Positions 1 through 9,119 of a stretch of DNA of 64,000 nt are shown piece by piece. A model generated the notes under the pieces. The model was not told the DNA's origin, searched no databases, and saw nothing but the letters and a program-made list of their open reading frames with translations. This DNA comes from Galeruca laticollis. Its lineage: Eukaryota > Arthropoda > Insecta > Coleoptera > Chrysomelidae. A program made the position numbers and the translations under genes. The DNA lies in the NCBI GenBank assembly GCA_963921935.1, contig OY998180.1, forward strand, positions 61,458,551 to 61,522,550. Direction: 5' to 3'. Within the stretch, counting starts at the first letter, position 1. Each line of letters opens with the position of its first letter.

Positions 1-1616
1 GGTGGGATAAATTCATACACTCGGTAGGTTCACTTACTTAATTTATTTATTCACTACACTATTCATATACACAGTATATTCACTTAAACTAATTTATATA
101 AACACTTAACTAATTTATATTCACTTATTTACTGTTTGCTATTTCGGTGTACTCTTGTTTATTTCACGAGATCACTTTATCAATTAAACTGAACTCTTCT
201 TGGTCGGTCCCTTATATATTAGTGCCTTTTCACTAGATAATTCTAGATTACAAAAACAATTGGCTTTCTGGCATTTTCTAGATAAGACTGGTCACAAAAA
301 CAATCTTTAGATAAGATAGTCACAATCGTAAACACTTCTAAGACCCTGCGCGTCCGCCATAATTTTAACTTTCATACCTGGCTTAGACAGAGTCGGATTC
401 AGGGACTATACCAGTGTGCTGTTTCTTAACACTATCATTTCAGCTATTGTTATAATAATAAAATTGTTATTTTTTCTATTTATAAAAAGAATAGTGGTAC
501 GGTATCCCAACCTTCTTACAAGCCAGCCTAATACATTGATTTCGTACGATTTCTGGATTAATTATGTATTTTAAATTGCATACTAAAAGCTACCCTAAAC
601 TTTGACCGCAATTTACGGGAATTCCGTGGATTAGCAAAATAACTTAAAGAATAGTTTTTATTTAAACTTTAATTTGCAACGATTTTGATAATAAGCATTT
701 TTCAGAATTCAACAACGGTTTTCGAGAAAATTCATAATTACCGGCACAACCTAAGATTTGGGGGGTAGTAGTTAGCGAAATAAGGAATATTACGGACAAT
801 ACTCGTATGGGAACTTTTTGGGGTTTTGTTCCCACTCCTATACTTGAACAGATCCACGTAAAGTGAAAAATTTTATTTTTTTTCTTCTAGTTGATAATTT
901 TGTGTTTAACGTCCGTATACTACAAGCCATGTTGATCTATATTATATTGATACGTCAGGGGTCTGACGGTGCCGCCTATATCGTTTACTGTTGTGAAACC
1001 AATATAGTATGTTAAGTACCAAGTGTCAAAAAGGTTACTTCAGTCACGAGTTTTACTAGGCACGAGTGGAGCGAAGCGGGACGTGTTCCTTGTGAAACGA
1101 GTGACTAAAGACGTTTTTAACACGAGGTGCTTACTATACTTTTTCTTCGTCCGCGGGAAAGAAAAAAATATATTATATTTGAATTATATTCATTACATGA
1201 CGGACGATGGCTGACAGCTGACTGACGAATCAAATGACGCAGAATAACAAAATTATCACGGAACATGAAATTTAACATACAAAAGATACACTTGATTTGA
1301 CGTTTAAAAAACAAAAGATAAACGAGATGTGACTTTTCGCATTTTAAACACTAGTGTTTAAAGAGTCGTTTTCTGCATGTCAAACCCGTGTTCAAAGTGC
1401 GGTTTTAGTAACGGAAGTAGAAAAATAAATAATCAATGTGTATTGTGTAAATGTTCATCTATTAAATGACGAAATGAGCAATGCCGAAAGCCAATAAATA
1501 AAACGAAAAAAAAATCATAGTACTATAATGTGTTTATATACCTAGGAATATAAGTACGTATACTCCTAGTCATATAAATGAAGCTTAATGTCATTGAGAA
1601 ACGTCACATAAGTTAT
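1..1616. other. Left flank, no gene recognised
   Basis: AT-rich non-coding DNA. Short open frames around 1023..1314 overlap on both strands and have no recognisable motif or codon structure, so I treat them as chance. The stretch at about 1020..1200 is locally richer in GC and looks like decayed repeat sequence, but I cannot assign it to a family. Confidence 0.5.
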
Positions 1617-1622
1617 CCTTTA
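1617..1622. repeat. Target site duplication, left copy
   Basis: CCTTTA directly abuts the outer end of the left terminal inverted repeat and recurs at 18617..18622 just outside the right one. Six bases is the duplication length known for Polinton integrases. Confidence 0.95.
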
Positions 1623-2090
1623 AGTAGATATACTAAGCCGGTTCTGGGACGGAAGTCGGCCATGTTGGATTTCGTTGACTGTGCGCGCGCACCGGAAGTG
1701 GCATCCATCTTGTGTCAATGGCGGACGTGTTGGTGTGACGTGTGTCGTATCCATCTTGTGTCAATGGCGGGTCGTTGGCGAGTATTTCGAATGTCGCGAC
1801 TGTGACGGCATCCATCTTCTGTGACGTCAATCATGGTCCATCCACATGTGTGACGTAGCACTTCCAATTTGGTGGGTTGTGTCGTTGGCGGGTGATTCGA
1901 ATGTCGCGACGGCATCTTCTGTGACGTCAGTAAAATCCCTACGGCATCCATCTTCTGTGACGTCAATCGTGGTCCACCACAACACTTCCAATTTATAAAA
2001 TTGAAAAAATGGTCGACCGTGAGATTCGAACTCACGACACACACAGCGACTTTCTCGTTCCTAACACAGTCCCTAACCGTTGCGCTATCG
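1623..2090. repeat. Left terminal inverted repeat (468 bp)
   Basis: It mirrors 18149..18616. Positions 1633..2044 translate identically in the corresponding frames of the right copy, so the two are identical or nearly so there. The repeat contains three TGACGTCA palindromes (1822, 1922, 1958), repeated blocks of the type GCATCCATCTTCTGTGACGTC, and a tRNA-like segment at its inner end. Open frames inside it are by-products of the repeat. Confidence 0.95.
2010..2090 (-). other. tRNA-like segment with pol III A and B boxes (left TIR)
   Basis: Mirror copy of 18149..18229. Read on the minus strand it has an A-box-like TAGCGCAACGG and a B-box-like GTTCGAATC inside a perfect 5-bp T-arm (GTGAG/CTCAC). 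No matching acceptor stem is seen, so it is not called as a functional tRNA. Confidence 0.55.
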
Positions 2091-2230
2091 CAGGGGGTGA
2101 GAAAAATAATAATTACAAAGACAGTATTTAATGGATTAATGGGGAGGTGTGAGGGGTTTTATAACAAATTTCTTCACAGGTCTTTATGAGAAAAAACCGT
2201 TCCGTCCGACTAGGAGGTTGAGACATTATT

Positions 2231-2250
2231 GTGTGTGTGTGTGTGTGTGG
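2231..2250. repeat. (GT)n microsatellite
   Basis: Short run of GT dinucleotides between the left TIR and the first plus-strand gene. A second GT run lies at about 2961..2980. Confidence 0.8.
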
Positions 2251-2262
2251 AGATACACAAAA

Positions 2263-2302
2263 TATAGGACACTAATATATCTGTAAACGAATCAGTTGTA
2301 GT
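2263..2302 (+). promoter_or_regulatory. Core promoter: TATA plus TCAGT
   Basis: TATAGG at 2263 and an arthropod initiator TCAGT at 2292..2296 (A+1 at 2294), 31 nt apart. This leaves a 9-nt leader before the ATG at 2303. The layout recurs at other genes of the element. Confidence 0.6.
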
Positions 2303-2617
2303 ATGTCATTAGTTGAGTATAGACGTCTATTTGAGGAGTTTATTATAAAAATAGATCGATTGAATAAGGATGTAATATTTTATGAAGAAAAACGAAGGGT
2401 TATGAAGCAAATTGCAAACCTGTGCCTTTCTGCTGCTGATACTACCGACTCAGATCAAAAGAAGTGGGAGAAGCTTACAATAAATTGGGTGCCAGACGAA
2501 TTACAAAACGGAGCTCGACGACAGGAGATTTCAAGTGCTGTAGATTATATCTTTAGATGTCCGCAAACAACAACATATCCATTAAACAGAATTCAACCTA
2601 CAAAGCTTTCACCATGA
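2303..2617 (+). CDS. Small helical protein, unknown function
   Basis: 104 residues, first gene inside the left end of the Polinton and on the opposite strand to the nearby polymerase. It is charged and predicted mostly helical, with a Lys/Glu-rich N-terminal half; no catalytic motif is visible. The ATG sits nine bases after a TATA/TCAGT start site, which supports both the gene and this start. The stop overlaps the next start as ATGA (2614..2617), implying coupled translation with the membrane protein downstream. I do not recognise the family. The promoter context makes it a likely real element gene. Confidence 0.6.
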   Translation: MSLVEYRRLFEEFIIKIDRLNKDVIFYEEKRRVMKQIANLCLSAADTTDSDQKKWEKLTINWVPDELQNGARRQEISSAVDYIFRCPQTTTYPLNRIQPTKLSP

Positions 2618-2793
2618 TCAATATAACCAACACTAGCAGCATGTTCCATAGTATGAAAAATGAACTTAATAATATATTTTCAATGACTCTATGTATATTA
2701 TTAGCATTCATATTCGTTTTATTATTTAAAATTTTACCAAAAATTGTTAAACGTAAATTTAAATCTTCATGTAATATATCCGCTGATGAGTAG
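2614..2793 (+). CDS. Small single-pass membrane protein
   Basis: 59 residues from the ATG at 2614, which shares ATGA with the stop of the preceding gene. An in-frame ATG at 2557 would give 78 residues, but the overlap and lack of a separate promoter favour 2614. A hydrophobic stretch (about residues 24-41, Leu/Ile/Phe-rich) is followed by a basic segment (KIVKRKFK), the pattern of a tail-proximal membrane anchor with positive residues on the cytoplasmic side. Function unknown. A membrane-active accessory protein of the virus-like element is a guess from topology only. An AATAAA signal follows at 2806..2811. Confidence 0.55.
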   Translation: MINITNTSSMFHSMKNELNNIFSMTLCILLAFIFVLLFKILPKIVKRKFKSSCNISADE

Positions 2794-3741
2794 ATTGGGT
2801 GTTTTAATAAAAAAAAAATCCACTTTAAAAAAATAATTTATTATTGATATAATAATTACAAAGGTAATGTAGTATTTAAAAAACCATTGTTGGAGACGTT
2901 GTATATTTCTGTAGGGTCCTCCAGTGGTGTAGTAGGTTCAAAGTTTCCAGTTACCCATGATGTGTGTGTGTGTGTGTGTGTCATCAAACTAGTAGACTAA
3001 AGGGAAACACACGAGGCATTTCTTTAGTAGAAATTCAGCTTATTGCTGTGTGTTTGCAGCATAGTTTCCAATCATTTTTATTCTGTAATACTTGATGCCA
3101 CATAAAAGAGTATCGAATGCCATGCTGTAATTTTTCAGCTGATGAGTAGATACTAGGTAATAAAAAAAAATCCATTTACTTGAAAAATTATTTATTCTTG
3201 ATATAATTGAGTTATCATTGAACATTGAAGAAGATTTCATTTGGAAATTAACCTGATGTTTTACTCATAAAAAAAAAACATTGTTTCAATTAACAGAAAT
3301 ATTTATGCAATAGTCTAAAATTATATTGGAAAAAACAATATTTTACATTTTAATATGAAAGTATAGTAATATATGTTATAAATTAATATGAAAGAGTAAT
3401 AATACTACAAACGAATGTCATAATTCACAAAGTAGTAATATATGCTATAACTTAATCCATTTACTTGAAAAATTATTTATTCTTGATATAATTGAGCTAT
3501 CATTGAACATTGAAGAAGATTTTATTTGGAAATTAACCTGATGTTTTACTCATAAAAAAAAACATTGTTTCATTTAACAAAAATATTTAGGCAATATCCT
3601 AAAATTATATTGGAAAAAACAATATGTTACATTTTAATATGAAAGTATAGTAATATATGTTATAAATTAATATGAAAGATTAATAATACTACAAACAAAT
3701 GCCATAATTCACAAAGTAGTAATACATGCTATAACTTAATA
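2780..3741. repeat. Duplicated AT-rich spacer with 285-bp direct tandem repeat
   Basis: Copy 1 (3171..3455) and copy 2 (3456..about 3741) are near-identical and start at TCCATTTACTTG. A more diverged relative of the repeat start, including GCTGATGAGTAGAT and the AAAATCC...TTATTATTGATATAAT block, lies at 2780..2860 over the end of the small membrane-protein gene. The spacer is therefore built from repeated copies of that gene's 3' end. No credible coding sequence was found in 2812..3841. Confidence 0.85.
2806..2811 (+). terminator. Polyadenylation signal AATAAA
   Basis: AATAAA 13 bases after the stop of the small membrane protein, followed by an A-rich run. It fits the end of the left plus-strand transcript. 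Confidence 0.5.
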
Positions 3742-3841
3742 TGTAATAGTTTAATATAAAAGTATAAAACTATATTTGAGTTCATATTATTATATATTTA
3801 AATATATGTGAAAAGTGAAAAATGGTTTTACAAAGTTGTAT

Positions 3842-4114
3842 TCAAAAGTCAGCAAAAATAGTTTCATCTGAATCATAGTCAGAATCTTCAGGTTCTGTAG
3901 GTAAATTGAAATGAAGAATTAATCCATTTAAAATTTCTATTGGAAAATCAGTATATATGAGTTTTAGTACTCTTCGACAATCATTTTTAGATAGTGATCG
4001 AGGTACTTTAATCATTGCAACAGCACTTCGAAAATCTCTGATTAATTTACGTGATTTCTTAAGAAATTTTACACGCCGTTTGGCACGATCTTCAGTTTCG
4101 GGAGTAGGAGACAT
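3842..4114 (-). CDS. Small basic-to-acidic protein, unknown
   Basis: 90 residues encoded just downstream of PolB, with 23 bases between the PolB stop and this ATG. The N-terminal half is strongly basic (RAKRRVKFLKKSRK), the middle is Leu/Ile-rich, and the C-terminus is acidic (EPEDSDYDSDE). This could suit nucleic-acid binding with an acidic tail, but that is inference from composition. There is no TCAGT promoter just upstream, so it is probably translated from a transcript running through PolB. An acceptor-like pyrimidine-AG (GTTTTTGTTTTTAG) sits just before the ATG and might indicate a spliced leader. Family not recognised. Confidence 0.55.
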   Translation of the reverse strand: MSPTPETEDRAKRRVKFLKKSRKLIRDFRSAVAMIKVPRSLSKNDCRRVLKLIYTDFPIEILNGLILHFNLPTEPEDSDYDSDETIFADF

Positions 4115-4137
4115 TTTTTATCTAAAAACAAAAAACA

Positions 4138-7100
4138 TTATTCCAAAATACTGTAATGTCCCCATGGAAGCGTATCAAATGAATCGGGAAGTAATTTCCT
4201 TTTATCATCGTGAGGACTCAAAGCGATTTTTGTTTGTTCAATGCTATACACATTATGAGCGAAGGAACGTATCGTATTTTGAGTAATTGTCATCTGTTTC
4301 CAATTTTTCAAACAATCCACATAATCATCGAAAATTATTTTATTTTTCACAACACATTTTTTAATCCCCTTTGATTTTTTGACAACTTTGCCCCCCTGAA
4401 CTTTGTAACTATACATTTTGGACCTTAAACCAACAAAATGGGTGATTATTTGTCCATTAGCTTCATCTTTCATCAAACCTAGTATTTTTTTATTAACTCG
4501 GGGTATGTTGTAGATATTGTTAATGGGATAATCTGATGTATCAAATTTGTCAATGTTTGCGTCAATTAACTGTTCGTATGCATCTTCACAAGTAAGTTGA
4601 TAAACAAAACTATCAGTGTCGGTGTACATCAACTTACAATTGTCTACTCCCATTGTGGGAAGCATAAAATTGTAATGGAAGTCATACATTACAGTTTTCG
4701 AGATGTCAAGAATAACCATACCCACGTATATCGGTTTATTGAAAATTAGTTCAGACTTTTTCAATTCGATTGCCATCAAAGGTGGATCACCATCATCGAA
4801 AACTGTTCTATTGTGATAACGCGGACTAGCAATAAGATTTTTAGCACCATAACGACCCTCATATGTAGATACCAATTTACAAATTCTATGTTTACGGATG
4901 GATTCCATACATTTCCCAAACACAGCATTATTCATTAGTTTTCTCAAATCTTTCTCAAAGTCGCTGGTGGCTAAAGTCCTCAATCGATTGTTTAATTCGA
5001 TGTAGGGTTGAAGCCATGCAGATTGTTGGAATTTCAAAACTTTGTGAACTTTTTCCAATACTAGTCCATGTTCTAGGGCTTGCTTTAAATTTCTATAATG
5101 TAAAGTGTAACTTTTTTTATCGTGTAGGGTAGTCATTAATTTTGTTAATTTTGAATCGGGTGGTTTGTGGTGTTCGGGACACATAGGAAAGTCTTTATGT
5201 AGATTATGCAACTTGTCTGGATATAACAAATCCACTTGAAGAATATAGCCTTCGGGGTTATCATCTGGGATGGATTTTATGAAATTGATGTCGTTAAATT
5301 TCTCCATATCATTTTCGATCCACTCGAAGCCATCAAAGGGCAAATGTTCACACATCGCTTTTCCATACAAATTATTTACATCTGTATAGAGAATATACAT
5401 TGATGGTTTCTCAACATCATATTCAGACATATATTTATTATTTGCTTCACTGTACCTATTGCAACACTGTGATATTCCTCCTCTAATAGCCTTTTCAATA
5501 AACATTATCATATCAATATTTTTTAAAATTTGCAGTTTACATTTTGTAAACTTTAGCATCACATTCCACGCATATCCTGGTATACTGTAGAACCATCCAG
5601 GATCTAGACCATACGTTGCTAAAGCTGTCTCTCTAAAATTTTCAAACACATCTGCTAGAAGAAGAATATCGGTGCGCATGTATATATCGCTATATTCTCC
5701 AAGTGTTTTTACATTGAAAGACCGCCAAACATTTTTAGCGTGAGCATAATCATCATCAGTTACGTTCGCTTCATTTAATTTATTATAAAAACATTCAATC
5801 GGTGGTAATTTATCATCATTCAATTTTTCCAAGTTATTAATATAGTCATAAGGAAAGATACCTTTACGTGTCAATAATGTAAATTGGATATTGGTTAAAT
5901 TATGGTTTTCTTTTTTCAAAATTTTCAAATAATTGGTGTCCAAAGTTTTAACGACAGCATCCAAACTAGATCCCAAAAAACGAAACGAATCAATAAATCT
6001 GAATTTTATGTTTGTTTCCGAATCGTATTGTGTGAATGAAATGTATTTTTCCTTATTGATTGGTAAAAGGCTGACTCTACCACGTTTGGCAATATCTCTT
6101 ATGATAAAATGGCTATCATAACCAGACAAATTGTGAAATACAATCGGCACAACAAACAGTTTTCTAAAATTTAAATTGCAGGATTGGTGCGCAAATCCTC
6201 GAAACTCCCCCGTAAAATGATTGTGATCACGTACAACTATATCTTTTTTATTAAACTTTTTTTCACATATATGACAAACAGTTGCATCATTAGTAGTTCT
6301 TGGTTTGACTACCATTGGTACAATTATTTTAATTTTTGAATCTACAAATTTAGCTATATCAGTCATTTCGTTAGCGAACCAATCCATACAATCCACACCT
6401 CTGTAACTTTTGTAAAACGATAGAGAATCGTCAAAAGAACATTTTATATAGTAGCCTGCACTGTAAGTTTTATGATGTTGATATTTGTTTGTTGTTTTAG
6501 AAATGATTTCATTACATTGTGTCAATTGAGATTCAAAATCAGCATAAATAATAAAAGGACATTTTTGCTTGTATGTATAATTCTTAAACTCAACAAAATC
6601 ATATTTGGGAAATGAAATCTTTTCATTGTTTAAATTCTCACAAAGTTCGGAATGATCATCCAGTCTCTCACGCAATGAAAAGTAATTGAGACATCTATCA
6701 CAAACATATTTTTTATGATCGTTTCTATTTAACTGTGAACTAATTAAACGCGATAAATCTTTAACCCAACAATAATGATATTTTACCTCAACAATAGTAC
6801 TGTAATCATTATGAGATGGCGTTGTTTCATATTCGTTTAATTTCGGAAAGTATTTATCTTGAATGAGTAATAAGTTGACGTGACGGTCTAATTTTTTCCT
6901 AGTCAATCTTGCCGGCAATACTGTGTAAAATGTTTTGTTCACTGTTTCATTGTACTCTAACATATAAACGTTTATGGAAATTTCATTTAGTGTTTCAAAC
7001 TTCTTAATTTGAGGCAGTTTCATTGGCATATCTAAGCCTCGAGTTTTCAAAACGGTGGAATAGTGTGGATATGATGATGTTCGGCTCACCTGCCCTGTGG

Positions 7101-7875
7101 GAGCGTGTAAACCTGCAACAACGCTCCAGAAAAAACACGCTTCATCATTGTTCTGGATGTTGATGCATGCATGTTTTTTCTGTATCTGCTCAGGCAATCG
7201 AATGAAAGATGAACCATTACCCATTTCGTATTTGTTAATTGCTATCTCTAGTGAAATGATTTTGCTTAATGCCCAACCGCTCTGTTTCTCTTGAAACTCT
7301 GACATTTTATTCAAAATACGATCTACGACATTATTTTTAAACCATTCTATTAAATCAGTTCCCTCATCAATGATTGCATTGGGTGTACTAAAATGTTTTT
7401 GATTTACCACCTCCCGATCATTCGATTGCTTTATATAATCACCAATGAGAGTAGTATTAACTTTTATTATTTTTAGATCCTTCAATATTTGTGAAATTTT
7501 AACGTTGAATAAATTAAAAGCATCTTTGAAAAATTCATCGATTACTTTATGTTTCAAATTTACAATAAGCCCTGTCCTAATTCTACAATTAAAAATAACC
7601 CCAACATCTAACCATTTTACACTTCGTTTTCTCAACCCATAACCCATATTTTTTTTTGTAATTGAATTAATTTGATGACGTAATCGCTTAAGTTCCCCAA
7701 TTTTTGATTGAATTTTTCTCTTCTCACCAATGGAAAATTTGAACTTAACCAAAGTCAAGACACATCTCCTAACATGACGGTCTATTAATTTAATTATTGA
7801 ATTAGCTAGCGGTTTAGAATAATGTTCTTTTAGGAAAGTTAACGTTTGATCAGCTTTGTTCATTAAATTCACCAT
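4138..7875 (-). CDS. polB: Protein-primed family B DNA polymerase (pPolB)
   Basis: 1245 residues, a usual length for Polinton PolB. Visible features from N to C: a Lys-rich N-terminal region; a C2H2-like finger (CDRCLNYFSLRERLDDHSELC region, about residues 390-412); exonuclease motif I IIYADFES; a Cys/His cluster CHICEKKF..RDHNHFTGEFRG..CNLNFR resembling an endonuclease VII/HNH zinc motif; exonuclease motif II NLSGYDSHF; polymerase motif A YTDVNNLYG, motif B KLMNNAVFGK and motif C YTDTDS. Catalytic aspartates are present, so it could be active. It replicates the linear element using a protein primer at the TIR ends (known for the family). It is the longest gene of the minus-strand block. Confidence 0.97.
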   Translation of the reverse strand: MVNLMNKADQTLTFLKEHYSKPLANSIIKLIDRHVRRCVLTLVKFKFSIGEKRKIQSKIGELKRLRHQINSITKKNMGYGLRKRSVKWLDVGVIFNCRIRTGLIVNLKHKVIDEFFKDAFNLFNVKISQILKDLKIIKVNTTLIGDYIKQSNDREVVNQKHFSTPNAIIDEGTDLIEWFKNNVVDRILNKMSEFQEKQSGWALSKIISLEIAINKYEMGNGSSFIRLPEQIQKKHACINIQNNDEACFFWSVVAGLHAPTGQVSRTSSYPHYSTVLKTRGLDMPMKLPQIKKFETLNEISINVYMLEYNETVNKTFYTVLPARLTRKKLDRHVNLLLIQDKYFPKLNEYETTPSHNDYSTIVEVKYHYCWVKDLSRLISSQLNRNDHKKYVCDRCLNYFSLRERLDDHSELCENLNNEKISFPKYDFVEFKNYTYKQKCPFIIYADFESQLTQCNEIISKTTNKYQHHKTYSAGYYIKCSFDDSLSFYKSYRGVDCMDWFANEMTDIAKFVDSKIKIIVPMVVKPRTTNDATVCHICEKKFNKKDIVVRDHNHFTGEFRGFAHQSCNLNFRKLFVVPIVFHNLSGYDSHFIIRDIAKRGRVSLLPINKEKYISFTQYDSETNIKFRFIDSFRFLGSSLDAVVKTLDTNYLKILKKENHNLTNIQFTLLTRKGIFPYDYINNLEKLNDDKLPPIECFYNKLNEANVTDDDYAHAKNVWRSFNVKTLGEYSDIYMRTDILLLADVFENFRETALATYGLDPGWFYSIPGYAWNVMLKFTKCKLQILKNIDMIMFIEKAIRGGISQCCNRYSEANNKYMSEYDVEKPSMYILYTDVNNLYGKAMCEHLPFDGFEWIENDMEKFNDINFIKSIPDDNPEGYILQVDLLYPDKLHNLHKDFPMCPEHHKPPDSKLTKLMTTLHDKKSYTLHYRNLKQALEHGLVLEKVHKVLKFQQSAWLQPYIELNNRLRTLATSDFEKDLRKLMNNAVFGKCMESIRKHRICKLVSTYEGRYGAKNLIASPRYHNRTVFDDGDPPLMAIELKKSELIFNKPIYVGMVILDISKTVMYDFHYNFMLPTMGVDNCKLMYTDTDSFVYQLTCEDAYEQLIDANIDKFDTSDYPINNIYNIPRVNKKILGLMKDEANGQIITHFVGLRSKMYSYKVQGGKVVKKSKGIKKCVVKNKIIFDDYVDCLKNWKQMTITQNTIRSFAHNVYSIEQTKIALSPHDDKRKLLPDSFDTLPWGHYSILE

Positions 7876-7934
7876 TTTTTCACTTTAAATATATAATATA
7901 CATATATAATAAATAAAAACTCACCAAGCGAAAA

Positions 7935-8243
7935 CTAATTTTCAACAATTTCAAACGATATTGCACGATTTGGTCTGCCCACTTCAATTAATCCTCTAAA
8001 TATGAGAGAATGCTTTTGAGCTTTGAAATAATCAAGTTGACATCGGTACTGTTCCGTCACTCTCTTGGGCAGGAATGTGATATTGTCTGCGAATTCTATC
8101 AAAATGACTTCACCACCAAATTTGCTTGAAACTAATTTTGCGCCTAAGATAGGGTATGCTTCCCCAAGCGTCAAATGTTGAAGTTTAATAATAGGCTTCT
8201 TCTCTGTAATTAACGACACTGAATTTAATGAAGGTAGATCCAT
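7935..8243 (-). CDS. Small OB-fold-like protein, possible ssDNA-binding
   Basis: 102 residues, immediately upstream of PolB on the same strand. The pattern of alternating beta-type segments (YPILGAKLVSSKFGGEVILIE, then ITFLPKRV) resembles small OB-fold ssDNA-binding proteins seen near PolB in related insect elements. That assignment is inference from pattern and position. The ATG directly follows a consensus acceptor (TTCTTTTGTAG), so the start is the first codon of exon 2 and the 5' leader is spliced. A TATA/TCAGT promoter lies upstream at 8423..8454. Its position beside PolB fits a replication role. Confidence 0.7.
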   Translation of the reverse strand: MDLPSLNSVSLITEKKPIIKLQHLTLGEAYPILGAKLVSSKFGGEVILIEFADNITFLPKRVTEQYRCQLDYFKAQKHSLIFRGLIEVGRPNRAISFEIVEN

Positions 8244-8354
8244 CTACAAAAGAATAAATATGTGTTAATAAACTCTACCTTTTTAGTGGAACTTTATATC
8301 ATAAAAAACAAAAGTGAACGATTTGTTATTTGAAGAAATAAATGAAAAACTTAC
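8244..8354 (-). other. Leader intron of the OB-fold-like gene (111 nt)
   Basis: On the minus strand a GTAAGT donor (starting at 8354) and a TTCTTTTGTAG acceptor (ending at 8244) bound 111 nt, and the ATG begins at the next base. Upstream is a short non-coding exon starting near 8423. Predicted from signals only. Confidence 0.6.
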
Positions 8355-8420
8355 TTTTTTCTGAGTAGCCTTCACACAACACACAGATTAATTTTAATAT
8401 TCTATCACTGTTCAATGATA

Positions 8421-8454
8421 ACTGATTTGTATGATGTGAAATATCAAATTTATA
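8421..8454 (-). promoter_or_regulatory. Core promoter of the OB-fold-like gene
   Basis: On the minus strand TATAAA begins at 8454 and ATCAGTT places A+1 at 8423, exactly 31 nt apart. It drives a transcript whose first exon is non-coding and ends at the 8354 donor. Confidence 0.6.
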
Positions 8455-8540
8455 TGGAACGATATCCCCCACTATTTGCAAGGTGGTTCTCTCAACGATA
8501 CCCACACAAATTAAAATTTAATAGCTTCTCCTAATATTGA

Positions 8541-8900
8541 AAAAAAGCAATAAACGGTGTTCCCACGAAAAAACGAACTACTCTGTACCATTATAATTAC
8601 GTCTATCTATTAAAATGTTGATTTGAAATGTTTTATTTATTCTCAAACATACAAACTAAAAAAAAAGCAATTTAATAAACGATGTTCCCACGAGAAAACG
8701 AACTACTCTGTACCATTATAATTACGTCTATCTAAATGTTGATTTGAAATGGTTTATTTATTCTTAACCTACGCACTGAAAAAAGCAATTTAATAAACGG
8801 TGTTCCCACGAAAAATCTAATTTCTCTATACCGTTATAATTATGTCTATCCATTAAAGTTAAATATTGATTTAAAATGTAAATGTTTTATTTATTCTAAG
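8541..8900. repeat. Three tandem copies of a ~120-bp unit
   Basis: Units start near 8541, 8661 and 8780. Each contains AAAAAGCAAT, TAAACGRTGTTCCCACGA, then CTRTACCRTTATAATTAYGTCTATC and GATTTRAAATG...TTTATTTATTCT. They lie in the gap between two minus-strand genes (8455..9119). The rest of the gap holds AT-rich sequence with a short CA/TA run near 8908..8924. No coding potential seen; role unknown. Confidence 0.85.
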
Positions 8901-9119
8901 ACCCACACACACATATATATATGAAATATTATTCTCAAATATATTTCATCAATATAAAAAGTATTGTAATTTTCAAAAGCAATACATAAAAAATAATTAG
9001 TGATCTCCTTCTATCAACTTGGAAACATGAAACAAAATCATTGACAATTTTCGTTTCATTTATCAACTCACATACGATGGGAACATGAAATAAAACACAA
9101 TAATTTTAATTAATTAGTT

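Noticed and set aside
1633..2044. Open frames of 65-109 codons inside the TIRs, repeated at 18195..18606
   Set aside because: They occur identically in both inverted repeats, overlap each other in several frames and reflect the repetitive TIR text, not protein coding.
3040..3240. 66-codon minus-strand frame
   Set aside because: It lies across the boundary of the tandem repeat in AT-rich spacer and has no promoter or motif.
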